A DNA stretch of 64,000 nt, from contig NZ_CP104877.1 in assembly GCF_025452095.1 (NCBI RefSeq), forward strand, positions 3,348,001 to 3,412,000. The letters run 5' to 3'. Numbering within the stretch: the stretch's first letter is position 1; every line of letters starts with the position of its first letter. A model generated the notes under the pieces. The model worked only from the letters and a program-made list of their open reading frames with translations, had not been told where the DNA came from and did not search any database. Position numbers and translations under genes: made by a program. The DNA is from Paenarthrobacter sp. JL.01a. GTDB lineage: Bacteria; Actinomycetota; Actinomycetes; Actinomycetales; Micrococcaceae. Shown here piece by piece: positions 9,080 through 18,075 of this stretch.

Positions 9080-9114
9080 GTTGTTGCGGCTCTGGAGATC
9101 GGAGCCGCAACAAC
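9080..9114 (-). terminator. Strong hairpin downstream of the chaplin-like gene
   Basis: GTTGTTGCGGCTC (9080-9092) pairs perfectly with GAGCCGCAACAAC (9102-9114) over a 9-nt loop. The 13-bp stem lies 30 nt beyond the stop of the minus-strand gene ending at 9144, as expected for its terminator. There is no clear U-run. Confidence 0.6.
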
Positions 9115-9143
9115 TGGATGCGAAGCGGAATTACCGCTCGGCC

Positions 9144-10598
9144 CTATCGACGGCTGGCTGCTGCCTTCCGACGACCAAGGGCGGTCATTACCAGGCCCAT
9201 GAGGAGCATTGCTCCTGCCCAGAGTACGAAGCTGCTGTCCAGGCCCGTTGCGGCCAGGGTCTTGGCGCTTCCGACGGCGGTGGAGGCTGCCGCGGTCACG
9301 GAACCTTGGGTAGTAACCATTGAGTGAACACTGCCCGCGGTCTGGATGGTTCCGCCGGTGAGGTTTCCGTTAGTAGCGCCACTGTTCGTTGCGCCACCCG
9401 TTACGGGGCCACCGATGGGCTGATCATCGCCAGTTTCTCCACCGGTCGAGGGGCTTCCGGTGATCGGGGTTTCGGTAGGAGGGGTAACCACCGGAGGGGT
9501 GACAACGGGAGGCGTAACTACGGGCGGGGTGACGACGGGCGGGGTGACTACCGGAGGCGTGACAACCGGAGGGGTTACGTTGCCGGCAGAACCGCCACCG
9601 ATGCCTACCGAGGTGGAGCCAATGGTGATGGGAGCGGTGATCGGAACGATCAGCTGCGTACCTGCAAGGACGCCGTCAGAGCCGGTCGTGGTGGCGCCTG
9701 GCGTGCTGCCCGTGCCGCCAGTGGTGCCGTTCGAACCCGACGTAGCCGAGGAATCACCCAGCACACCAGCACCGACAGAACCAAGGCCTACCGGAGCCGT
9801 AATCGGAGCAACAACCTGCGTACCGGAAGCGACGCCATCAGAACCGGAAGTCGAGGCACCGGACGAAGCAGGAGCCATACCGCCGGCAGAACCGCTCGAA
9901 CCCGAGGTAGCTGAGGAATCCCCAGCCACACCCACGGCAGTGGATCCGACAGTGACCGGAGCCGTAATCGGAGCAACAACCTGCGTACCGGAAGCGACGC
10001 CATCAGAACCGGAAGTAGCGGCACCGGACGAAGCAGGCGCCGAGCCGCTGGCAGAACCGTTCGAACCCGAAGTGGCTGCCGAGTCACCCAGGACGCCGAC
10101 CGACGTCGACCCCACCGTGATGGGGACCGTCACCGGTGCCACAACTTGGGTTCCCGAGGCGATACCGTCCGAACCGCTGGTGGCGGCCGCCGGCGTCGAA
10201 CTTGTTGCCCCGGCAGGGGCGGAAGGTGTGACTGAGCTCGTCGCAGTGGAGCCCCCCAGCAGACCCACTGACGACGAGCCCAGGCTTACGGGCACCGTTA
10301 CCGGAGCTACTACTTGCGTTCCGGAGCCGATGCCGTTGGAACCGTTGGTGGTGGCTGGCGCCGAACCGGAAGCGGCGGCGGGTGCTGCCGAACTGGTTGC
10401 TGCCGAATCCCCTACCAGGCCCAAAGAGGTTGCGCCCACGTTGACGGGCGCTGTTACTGGCGCCACCACCTGCGTGCCGGAGAGCAATCCGTCCTTGCCG
10501 CTGGTGGTATCCGCGGCGTTTGCAGCGGTGGCGCTGAGGACAATCATGCCCCCGGCAAAGCAGGTGCCGATCAGGCACTTGCGAATGGTCGTGTTCAT
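9144..10598 (-). CDS. Chaplin-like repeat surface protein with LAATG wall-sorting signal
   Basis: The 484-residue product starts with a Sec signal peptide (MNTTIRKCLIGTC to ATAANA, residues 1-28). Six imperfect repeats of about 50-55 residues follow, each with a core like DGVASGTQVVAPITAPVTVG then SVGVLGDSSATSG. The core matches the amphipathic chaplin motif (GxLSGNxxQxPVxVPVNVCGNxxxVxG), but the cysteines are replaced. Linkers are Ala/Ser/Gly rich. A PVVTPP array, LAATG, a hydrophobic helix (WAGAMLLMGLVMTALG) and an RRKAAASRR tail follow: the architecture of a sortase E (LAxTG) substrate. ATG 10598 has AGGAGAG 8 nt upstream. I infer a surface-coat protein; chaplins reduce surface tension in streptomycetes. 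Confidence 0.75.
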   Translation of the reverse strand: MNTTIRKCLIGTCFAGGMIVLSATAANAADTTSGKDGLLSGTQVVAPVTAPVNVGATSLGLVGDSAATSSAAPAAASGSAPATTNGSNGIGSGTQVVAPVTVPVSLGSSSVGLLGGSTATSSVTPSAPAGATSSTPAAATSGSDGIASGTQVVAPVTVPITVGSTSVGVLGDSAATSGSNGSASGSAPASSGAATSGSDGVASGTQVVAPITAPVTVGSTAVGVAGDSSATSGSSGSAGGMAPASSGASTSGSDGVASGTQVVAPITAPVGLGSVGAGVLGDSSATSGSNGTTGGTGSTPGATTTGSDGVLAGTQLIVPITAPITIGSTSVGIGGGSAGNVTPPVVTPPVVTPPVVTPPVVTPPVVTPPVVTPPTETPITGSPSTGGETGDDQPIGGPVTGGATNSGATNGNLTGGTIQTAGSVHSMVTTQGSVTAAASTAVGSAKTLAATGLDSSFVLWAGAMLLMGLVMTALGRRKAAASRR

Positions 10599-10696
10599 GG
10601 TGTTTCTCTCCTGAAGATCTAGTTCCCGGAGACGTCCGATCAAGGATCGTCTGTAGAGCCGTCTGCCGCAAAAGTTGGTGCAGCGAGGCAGGGGAA

Positions 10697-11791
10697 TTAG
10701 TCAGGAGATGAGCCGGGGTCGAATGAGACCGGCTGTGGATGTTGTTCAGCGCTGGCCGTGGCGAGGCCAGGAAGAGCGTCGGCTGGAATGATAAGTGCGT
10801 CGTGGAGGAATGCGGCTGCAGGGTTGGGCGGCCCGTTTGAAGACCCGCCGGAACCACTGCCGGCCAGGCCGGAGGGTACGGCGTCGAAGTCGCCGGGCAG
10901 CCCGGTCGGGGCCTCAGGCTCGGCAGCAGAGGACGATCCGCCGAGCACCGCAGTGATGCCCGTGGGGCCGAAGTTCCGGGTGTGGGCCAGGCCCGACGAA
11001 GCATCGGCCGCGAGCCCAACGGCAGCGGATTGTTCGGCCTGAGCGGCCAGGCTGCTGCCAGCTGGCTCCGGTGAACCCACGACGTCGGTCGCCGGCTCAG
11101 CGTCCGATTCCGGCGATGCCGGGGCTACTGCGTCGGCGCCAGGAATCCCTGGCAATTCGGTGTCAGGGACCGTCACCGGTGGCACCACTACGGGTGGAAC
11201 AGTGACTGGCGGGACCACTGAGTCGAGGGGCGGCAGGACGGTGTCTACCACCCCCACAATAGGCTCCACCACAGGGTTGACCGCGCCCGTCACCGGCTCC
11301 AAACGCACCGGCTCTACGATCGAGTTCACGGGAGGCACCACCACGTTGACAGCTTGGTCCACGGGGTCGGTGACAGGTGTGACCACGGTGTTCACGATGG
11401 TTCCCGCCGTGTTTGCGGGGAGAATTTGGTTGGCAACCGGCACGGTGCCCACTGCGTGATCCAACGCGCCGCCCACCTGCTGCACTACGGGAGTGACTGC
11501 GGGGACGGGGACGTCGATCTTGTCACCAGGCAGCAATCCCTTGACGGCTGCAGGAAGGGCCACGTCAGGCAAGGGGACGCTGATGGAGCTCGACGAAGCA
11601 ACGCTGTTCAGCAAGGTTTTGTCGTGCGTATCCGAGTCCGCATTTGCGGCAGTGGCCGAGAGTGCCATCCAGATTGCGGTGCCTGCGCCCGCGACCATGA
11701 CAGAGCGGAGAATGCTGGCAGCACGCGGGAATGCGCGTGAACCCCTCATCTCGACACCCCCAGGTAGTCGCGAACCAATGGTCGTGTTCAT
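10697..11791 (-). CDS. Secreted Val/Pro-rich protein of unknown function
   Basis: The product (364 residues) has a basic N-terminus and a hydrophobic signal segment (MVAGAGTAIWMALSATAANA). A long Val/Pro/Thr-rich region follows (VPLPDVALPAAVKGLLPGD, VVPPVTVPPVVVPP), then an Ala/Ser/Gly-rich tail without a membrane anchor or sorting motif. It begins with the same five codons as the downstream chaplin-like gene (MNTTI), and the two genes run in the same direction 98 nt apart, so they may be related or work together. The start is uncertain: 11791 has little ribosome-binding site, while ATG 11749 (MRGSRAF) follows GGGGGTG. It is probably exported and released. Confidence 0.6.
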   Translation of the reverse strand: MNTTIGSRLPGGVEMRGSRAFPRAASILRSVMVAGAGTAIWMALSATAANADSDTHDKTLLNSVASSSSISVPLPDVALPAAVKGLLPGDKIDVPVPAVTPVVQQVGGALDHAVGTVPVANQILPANTAGTIVNTVVTPVTDPVDQAVNVVVPPVNSIVEPVRLEPVTGAVNPVVEPIVGVVDTVLPPLDSVVPPVTVPPVVVPPVTVPDTELPGIPGADAVAPASPESDAEPATDVVGSPEPAGSSLAAQAEQSAAVGLAADASSGLAHTRNFGPTGITAVLGGSSSAAEPEAPTGLPGDFDAVPSGLAGSGSGGSSNGPPNPAAAFLHDALIIPADALPGLATASAEQHPQPVSFDPGSSPD

Positions 11792-11828
11792 CCTAAGACG
11801 TGTTTAAGCCATTAGTCCATGCCTGTGA

Positions 11829-11866
11829 GTAAACAAGATGACAAATTTGTAAGGAACCTTGTTTAC
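11829..11866 (-). terminator. Hairpin overlapping the end of the MBL-fold gene
   Basis: GTAAACAAG (11829-11837) pairs with CTTGTTTAC (11858-11866); the loop contains the palindrome ACAAATTTGT (11841-11850). It overlaps the stop region of the MBL-fold gene and lies upstream of the Val/Pro-rich gene. It could be a terminator or an operator. Confidence 0.4.
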
Positions 11867-12735
11867 GAGGGGTAAGAACCCGTTTCGCTCGGACCGAAGT
11901 CCGGTGTTCCCAGGGAGGTGCGACCATGTGCGTTGGTTTCCTGAAGCCTCTTTATGAACCAACGTGACTGTTCCGGCCCGTACGGCAGCACAGGAATCGC
12001 CTTGGTCGCATCAGAGGGCATGTCGCGGATGGACTGGGTTGCCTGGCGAACCGCGGTGCTCATGGTGTGCGCCATGGTCTTCACAAACTCGTCACTGACA
12101 TGCTTGCCGTGCCCCGGGACCAGGAACTCGTAACGGTGGCGCAAGGCGGAAATGTGCCGCAAGGCGTCAGCCCACTCTTCCGGGTACGAATCCTCGAACG
12201 AAGGATGCGCTCCCTGCTCCACCAGGTCACCCACGTACAGGGTGGAGCTGGTTCCAACCAGCAGGTCACCGTCCGTGTGGGCACGGCCCAGGTAGAAGAG
12301 CGTCGCAGTGATCCCGCCAAGGTCCACCAACACCGGCTGGTCGCGGACCAGCGCGTTCGGGACAACGATCTCGACGGCATCACCCTCCCCCGCTGCCATC
12401 TCGGGTTCGTTGGTGGCCACGAAGCGACGCTGGTTATCGGCGTCGCGTTCGATAGTGGCCGCACAGTTGGCGTGCGCCCAAAACTCGGTAACGCCGTCGT
12501 CAGCGAAAACGGCGTTACCGAAGAAGTGGTCGTAATGCGCGTGGGTGTTCACCACAACCAGCGGCAGCTGGGTTTTTTCGCGCACTGCAGCGAGGATCTC
12601 CCGGCCTTGGCGCGGGCCGCAGCCGGTGTCGATGACCATGGCGAGCTCAGAGCCCACCACCAGCCCGGTGTTGAGTAACGATCCCTCGGTTTCCAAGACG
12701 TAGTTGTCCGGTCCAAGTTCCAGCCAAGCTGACAA
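11863..12735 (-). CDS. MBL-fold metallo-hydrolase (beta-lactamase-like)
   Basis: The 290-residue protein carries the metal-binding signature T-HAHYDH (His 65, His 67, Asp 69, His 70), an upstream VIDTGCG strand and a later VPGHGKH motif, as in glyoxalase II and other MBL-fold hydrolases. No signal peptide is seen, so it is probably cytoplasmic with two zinc or iron ions. The start is TTG 12735 with GGAGA about 7 nt upstream. The substrate cannot be deduced. Confidence 0.82.
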   Translation of the reverse strand: MSAWLELGPDNYVLETEGSLLNTGLVVGSELAMVIDTGCGPRQGREILAAVREKTQLPLVVVNTHAHYDHFFGNAVFADDGVTEFWAHANCAATIERDADNQRRFVATNEPEMAAGEGDAVEIVVPNALVRDQPVLVDLGGITATLFYLGRAHTDGDLLVGTSSTLYVGDLVEQGAHPSFEDSYPEEWADALRHISALRHRYEFLVPGHGKHVSDEFVKTMAHTMSTAVRQATQSIRDMPSDATKAIPVLPYGPEQSRWFIKRLQETNAHGRTSLGTPDFGPSETGSYPS

Positions 12736-12837
12736 TGCGTTCTCCGTATCCAGTGCAATCCGGCGATGTTCAGGCCTCTACTCTACCCACGGAAAGCTGG
12801 GAGGGAGCGGAATGAACCGAGCCGTTGGTGCAGGGAT

Positions 12838-15054
12838 TTAGAGAATGGCCGTCATGACGTTCCAGCCTGCGCCTACTTGGGCGGAGTACAGCCACCAGCC
12901 GGCGCCGTTGCCTGCGTACAGGATCAGGTCACCGCCAGTGGTGCGGCCAAGGACGTCAACCTTGCCGTCGCCGTCGAAATCGCCGGGAGCTTCGAGGGCG
13001 TTGAAGATGTTCCAGCCCGAACCGATCTGGCTGGTACCAAGCCACCCACCCGCGCCGTTACCGGGATAGAGCAACAGTGCGCCAGAGCCATTGCGGGCAA
13101 TGACGTCGGCTTTGCCGTCGCCATTGAAGTCGCCGACGCCGTCGATCGCGGTCATGACATTCCAGCCGGCGCCGATCTGACGCGGCTGCAGCCAGCCGCC
13201 GGTGCCATTGCCCGGGTAGAGCCAGAGCACGCCGTTGCCGTCCCGGGCGATGATGTCAGCTGTTGCGTCGCCGTTGAAGTCGCCCGGTGCCTTGATGGAG
13301 GTCATGACGTTCCAGCCGGCGCCGATCTGACGGGAACCCAGCAGGCCCCCGAATCCGTTGCCAGGGTAGAGCCAAAGCACGCCGTTGCCGTCGCGGGCGA
13401 TGACATCTGCGTAGCCGTCGCCGTTGAAGTCACCCGGCGCCTCGATGGAGGTCATGCCGTTCCAGCCGACACCGATCTGGGTGCGGGCGCCCTTCCATCC
13501 TCCGTAGCCGTTGCCCCGGTACAGCCACAATGCGCCACTGCCATCACGGGCAATAACGTCGCTCGTGCCGTCACCGTTGAAGTCGGTGAGCTTCTTGTTC
13601 GGCGCTGCGGCGGGAGCCGTCCCGCCAAACTTCTTCAGAGCCGCCGTCGCATCCACCAGGCCTGCGCCGCAACCGACCGAGCAGCCTCCCGGCAATGGCC
13701 TGGCCGACTCTTTGAGCTGCTGCTCCACCTGAGCAGGAGTAACTGTGCCGCCTTCAGCGGACATGAGGAGTGCTGCAACGCCGGCCACATGGGGAGCGGC
13801 CATGGACGTGCCTTCCATCCAGGCGAAGGCAGGCTCGCCCGGAGTGGTGGTCCCGTAATTCAGCGTGGACAGGATGCCGTTGCTGACGTCAACTGACATG
13901 TCGCCGCCGGGTGCCGTGATGTCCACGGTGGGGCCGTAGTTGGAGTACGAGGCCCGGGCTCCAGTTTTGTCGCTGGCTCCCACGGTAATCACGTTCTGGC
14001 AGTTTGCGGGGCTCGCGTCAGCTGCGGGAACGTTGGAGTTTCCGGCAGAGGCCACAACCACGGCGCCTGCGTTGTACGCAGTATTGATGGCGTTCTGGTA
14101 GGTGGCGGAGCACACTGCGGTGCCGCCAAAGCTCAGGTTGATCACCTTGGCCGGGTTGGGGTTAACGGGAACATCAGTAACCACGCCACCTGCAGCCCAG
14201 ATGATGGAATCGGCGATGTCCGATGTGTACCCGCCACAGACGCCGAGGGCCCGGACCGGAAGGATCCTGGCGCTTGGAGCAACGCCGGATATGCCGATTT
14301 TGTTGTTCCCCAGCGCGGCCACGATTCCAGCCACGTGGGTTCCGTGCCACGAAGAGTTCATGGCAGGGCTGCCGGCTTCACACTCTTCCGCGGGTACCCA
14401 GTCACCCTGGTCGGTGGGATCGGCGTCCCGGCCGTTTCCATCGCGCGCATCTGCAGCACTGGAAATCATGTCGTAACCGGGCAGCACGTTGGCGTTGAGT
14501 TCCGGGTGGCTGGTGATACCGGTGTCCACCACCGCCACCACAACACCTTCACCGTGGTTGTAGTCCCAGGCTCCGGGCGTGCGGATGCCGGAAAGGTTGT
14601 CCCACAGGTTCCACTGCTCCAAGTACCCGTAGTCCTGCGAATGCGACGTCGGGCGCATGATGGCGTCGGGCTCTGCGTAAGCCACATTGGGGTCTGCCCG
14701 GAGGGTTTCAACGAAGGCCTGGGCTTCAGATCCCGAAAGTGCTTCGTCGAGCTTGATGACGTGCCCGCCGGTGGCATTCTCGCGGGAACTCTTGGCGGCG
14801 ACACCCAGCTTGGTAGCTGCATGGTCCGCTGCGTTCTCGGCTTTCACTGCGGCTGTTTGGGCGGCGCTGTCCCGAATGCCCACAATGAATTGGTCCGTGG
14901 GGACGTCGGCTGTGGGCTTGAGGACCTTCGGGGTGCTCGGAATGATGTCGATCTTATCGGCAACGGCCGGCTGAACGGCCAGGCCAGCGCCAATGAGAAG
15001 AGTGGTCATGGCTATGCCAACGGCCCTTACAGGGCGGAGTCGGGGATTTTTCAC
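12838..15054 (-). CDS. Secreted S8 subtilisin-like protease with FG-GAP/VCBS repeats
   Basis: The 738-residue preproprotein has a signal peptide (about 1-32), an inhibitor-I9-type propeptide (about 50-135, with VPTDQFIVGIRD and DPNVAYAEPD) and a complete S8 triad: Asp 177 in VAVVDTGIT, His 237 in SWHGTHVAGI and Ser 417 in MEGTSMAAPH. The oxyanion Asn lies in VVASAGNSN. Residues about 500-738 form five units of roughly 48 residues with DFNGDGxxDVIARDGxG and LYPGNG, the FG-GAP/VCBS calcium-binding repeat. GTG 15054 is preferred over the longer frame to 15234 because a signal peptide starts there and AGGA precedes it. It should be an exported protease. Confidence 0.88.
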   Translation of the reverse strand: MKNPRLRPVRAVGIAMTTLLIGAGLAVQPAVADKIDIIPSTPKVLKPTADVPTDQFIVGIRDSAAQTAAVKAENAADHAATKLGVAAKSSRENATGGHVIKLDEALSGSEAQAFVETLRADPNVAYAEPDAIMRPTSHSQDYGYLEQWNLWDNLSGIRTPGAWDYNHGEGVVVAVVDTGITSHPELNANVLPGYDMISSAADARDGNGRDADPTDQGDWVPAEECEAGSPAMNSSWHGTHVAGIVAALGNNKIGISGVAPSARILPVRALGVCGGYTSDIADSIIWAAGGVVTDVPVNPNPAKVINLSFGGTAVCSATYQNAINTAYNAGAVVVASAGNSNVPAADASPANCQNVITVGASDKTGARASYSNYGPTVDITAPGGDMSVDVSNGILSTLNYGTTTPGEPAFAWMEGTSMAAPHVAGVAALLMSAEGGTVTPAQVEQQLKESARPLPGGCSVGCGAGLVDATAALKKFGGTAPAAAPNKKLTDFNGDGTSDVIARDGSGALWLYRGNGYGGWKGARTQIGVGWNGMTSIEAPGDFNGDGYADVIARDGNGVLWLYPGNGFGGLLGSRQIGAGWNVMTSIKAPGDFNGDATADIIARDGNGVLWLYPGNGTGGWLQPRQIGAGWNVMTAIDGVGDFNGDGKADVIARNGSGALLLYPGNGAGGWLGTSQIGSGWNIFNALEAPGDFDGDGKVDVLGRTTGGDLILYAGNGAGWWLYSAQVGAGWNVMTAIL

Positions 15055-15191
15055 TGGGCATCCTAGGGAAAATCGCGGGCAGCCTTGAACGGCTGATCGC
15101 GGGCAACTGGAGACCACCAGCTGACCCCCAGAGAATTGTAAGCGGACTATCGGCTCTCTGGTGTATGTCGAGCAATTGTGACGGGAACGCA

Positions 15192-15223
15192 TGCGGCCCG
15201 GAAGCTTGAGCTTCCGGGCCGCA
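15192..15223 (-). terminator. Strong hairpin terminator downstream of adhesin gene
   Basis: TGCGGCCCGGAAGC pairs perfectly with GCTTCCGGGCCGCA over a TTGA loop, giving a 14-bp GC-rich stem. It lies 28 nt past the stop of the minus-strand surface-protein gene (15252) and upstream of the protease gene, so it separates the two. Confidence 0.7.
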
Positions 15224-15251
15224 CTTGTCGCCACTAACTAAGCGTCAGGCG

Positions 15252-18075
15252 TTAGCTGTGACGCGATGCCGTCCTGCGGCGGGCAATGACCATGAGGACG
15301 ATTCCGAAGACCAGGAGCACCGCAGCTGCAGCGATGTAGGGAAGCACCTGGGTTCCCGTGTACGCAAGGTCGCTGCCGTTGCCACCGGTTACTGATGAAT
15401 CGCCTGCCGGGGCGTCCGTTGTAGGAACGGAAATGACCGGAGCACTAGTGGTCGGCGTGCCCGATTCGCTCGGCTGCGGAGTTTCCGTCGGCGTATCCGT
15501 CGGGGTCGGCGTCGGCGTCTCAGTCGGGGTATCCGTCGGAGTCGGGGTCGGCGTCGGCGTCTCAGTCGGGGTATCCGTCGGAGTCGGGGTCGGCGTCGGC
15601 GGTATCCGTCTCAGTCGGGGTATCCGTCGGAGTCGGGGTCGGCGTCGGCGTCTCAGTCGGGGTATCCGTCGGAGTCGGGGTCGGCGTCGGCGTCTCAGTC
15701 GGGGTATCCGTCGGAGTCGGGGTCGGCGTCGGCGTCTCAGTCGGGGTATCCGTCGGAGTCGGGGTCGGCGTCGGCGTCTCAGTCGGGGTATCCGTCGGAG
15801 TCGGGGTCGGCGTCGGCGTCTCAGTCGGGGTATCCGTCGGAGTCGGGGTCGGCGTCGGCGTCTCAGTCGGGGTATCCGTCGGAGTCGGGGTCGGCGTCGG
15901 CGTCTCAGTCGGGGTATCCGTCGGAGTCGGGGTCGGCGTCGGCGTCTCAGTCGGGGTATCCGTCGGAGTCGGGGTCGGCGTCGGCGTCGGGCTCGGGGGG
16001 TTCTTCACAGCGGTGTTCGTCAGCGACACAGCAACCGGAGCGGTCACAGCAGCGTCAGTAATCGCAACCGTGAACTTATCCCCGCTGACATCACCCGGAG
16101 TCCAGACCGGAGCAGACCAGGTACCGTCAGCCGGAGCAGTCAAAGCCTGCTCGGTCAGCTCACACGAGGTACCCACCGGCAAATCGGTGACTTCCTGGGA
16201 AGTACCCGGAACCAGAACCAGCGAACCCGTCGAACCGTTGGTGCAGTCATAACCAACCGTGTAATCCGAAGGAACCGTCAGACCACCATCATTGACAACA
16301 GTCTTCGTGACATTGAAGCTGCCCTTCAGAACCGGGTTCTTCACAGCGGTGTTCGTCAGCGACACAGCAACCGGAGCGGTCACAGCAGCGTCAGTAATCG
16401 CAACCGTGAACTTATCCCCAGTGACATCACCCGGAGTCCAGACCGGAGCAGACCAGGTACCGTCAGCCGGAGCAGTCAAAGCCTGCTCGGTCAGCTCACA
16501 CGAGGTACCCACCGGCAAGTCGGTGACTTCCTGGGAAGCACCCGGAACCAGAACCAGCGAACCCGTCGAACCGTTGGTGCAGTCATAACCAACCGTGTAA
16601 TCCGAAGGAACCGTCAGACCACCATCATTGACAACAGTCTTCGTGACATTGAAGCTGCCCTTCAGAACCGGGTTCTTCACAGCGGTGTTCGTCAGCGACA
16701 CAGCAACCGGAGCGGTCACAGCAGCGTCAGTAATCGCAACCGTGAACTTATCCCCAGTGACATCACCCGGAGTCCAGACCGGAGCAGACCAGGTACCGTC
16801 AGCCGGAGCAGTCAAAGCCTGCTCGGTCAGCTCACACGAGGTACCCACCGGCAAATCGGTGACTTCCTGGGAAGTACCCGGAACCAGAACCAGCGAACCC
16901 GTCGAACCGTTGGTGCAGTCATAACCAACCGTGTAATCCGAAGGAACCGTCAGACCACCATCATTGACAACAGTCTTCGTGACATTGAAGCTGCCCTTGG
17001 GCGGGGCAGGCGTCTGGTAAGTAATCTCCGCGGCAGCCTTGATTACCTGGGCTTCAACGCGAGTGAACACCGCATAAACCTGGCAGTCGGAGTCGCCGTT
17101 GTGGAACCAATTAAGGGTGGCATCCGTGGTGGGCAGCACCGAGGCATTGACGGTAACTGTGCCAGCCGCACTCGCCGTAGTACAAAGGTCCACGGCAACG
17201 TTGTCGCCAATGGTGGCCGGTTCGTTGACCGTCAGGATGCCGCCGTTCAACGTAGCATCGGTTTCGCCGGCGCACAGCTGCACGGTGCCATTAACACTGC
17301 TCAGCTCGATCGGGGTCTTCACGACGTTGGTGTTCACAGTGACCTTGGCTTCCGTGCCAACGTCATAAGGACCCGACGTGGCAGGATCGATCGCCAGCTC
17401 AGGCGTGTAGGCCTGGGCGAGGAAGCCGAGTGTCTGGTCGATATCACCGGGGCCGAGCTTGCTGGCCACGCAGGTCTCCTGCTGGGACGCAGTCAGTTGG
17501 GCATAGTCAGCGACACACCAAGCCAACATCTGCAGCCGGTATCGATCTGTGGAGTTCGAGCCGGAAGTGACGAACTTGTTTACGGTACCGTCGCCTTTTA
17601 CGTACTGAAAACCGTGCTGGACGATGTAAGCGAACTGGCGGCGCTGCGCGTCCGTCATGTCAGCGTTCTTCTCGAGATCTACATCGAGAGGCCGTCCGTC
17701 GTGGCAGGTATGCAGATCGCGGTCCGTGCAGAACATCCAGGCACTGACGGGCCCACCACCCACAGGGCCGCCCTCAGCCTCTGTCGTATAGCGGACACCG
17801 CACAACGGTGGCAGGTCCGTGCCACCGGCGGGATCACCATCCAGGTTGTAGAGCGGAACCACGAGGCCTTGGTTATATTCATCAAGGTAGGTACCGCTAA
17901 TCGTAGCGTCAGGCACGTGATCTGTAGCGCCCGGGCAAAGTGGAGCTTCGAAGGCAGTCGCAGGTGTTGGTGGCGCGGCCGCACTTGCGGGAGATGGCAT
18001 GGCTAGCTGGGCTGCAAACACCCCCGATGCCAACAAGGTGGTCGCGGCGAAAGCCGCGGCGATTCTTCTAATCAT
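15252..18075 (-). CDS. Thioester-domain surface adhesin with three DUF5979 repeats, Thr/Pro stalk and LAYTG signal (frameshifted)
   Basis: ATG 18075 follows AAGGA and starts a signal peptide (to about residue 33). Residues about 45-225 look like a thioester domain: SAWMFCTD has Cys 116 and YRLQMLAW has Gln 182, matching the [YF]C and hydrophobic-Q-x-x-hydrophobic motifs whose side chains crosslink, and AYIVQHGF resembles a further conserved segment. Three 112-residue repeats (about 360-695; start [11 protein letters not shown]) match DUF5979 Ig-like domains. A Thr/Pro stalk (14-residue unit with PTDTPTETP) follows. The 7-bp insertion at 15601-15607 shifts the frame, which then stops at 15562. 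In the other frame the stalk continues to GSDLAYTG, a hydrophobic helix and RRRTASRHS, ending at 15252. The intact form would be a wall-anchored adhesin; the present form may be secreted or truncated. Confidence 0.75.
15487..15997. repeat. 42-bp tandem repeat array encoding the Thr/Pro stalk
   Basis: About eleven 42-bp units encode the 14-residue period [14 protein letters not shown] on the minus strand. Units are almost identical between about 15608 and 15990. The array is broken at 15601-15607 by an extra GGTATCC, itself a piece of the unit, which points to slipped-strand change or misassembly. Confidence 0.9.
16001..17008. repeat. Three nearly identical 336-bp repeats (DUF5979 domains)
   Basis: Units begin with TTCTTCACAGCGGTGTTCG at 16001, 16337 and 16673. 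By eye they differ at only a few bases, for example ccgctgaca versus ccagtgaca and gaagtaccc versus gaagcaccc. Each encodes one 112-residue domain. Such identity implies recent duplication or gene conversion. Confidence 0.92.

Noticed and set aside
9460..10614. A 384-codon plus-strand frame rich in Val/Thr/Pro
   Set aside because: It is the antisense shadow of the chaplin-like repeats; the minus strand has the signal peptide and sorting signal.
15487..15997. Could the regular array be a CRISPR
   Set aside because: Units are contiguous, without unique spacers, and encode a Thr/Pro stalk in frame.
15358..18006. An 882-codon open frame on the plus strand across the adhesin region
   Set aside because: It is a by-product of the repeats (Ser/Arg/Gly-Val patterns) opposite the real minus-strand gene with signal peptide and known domains.
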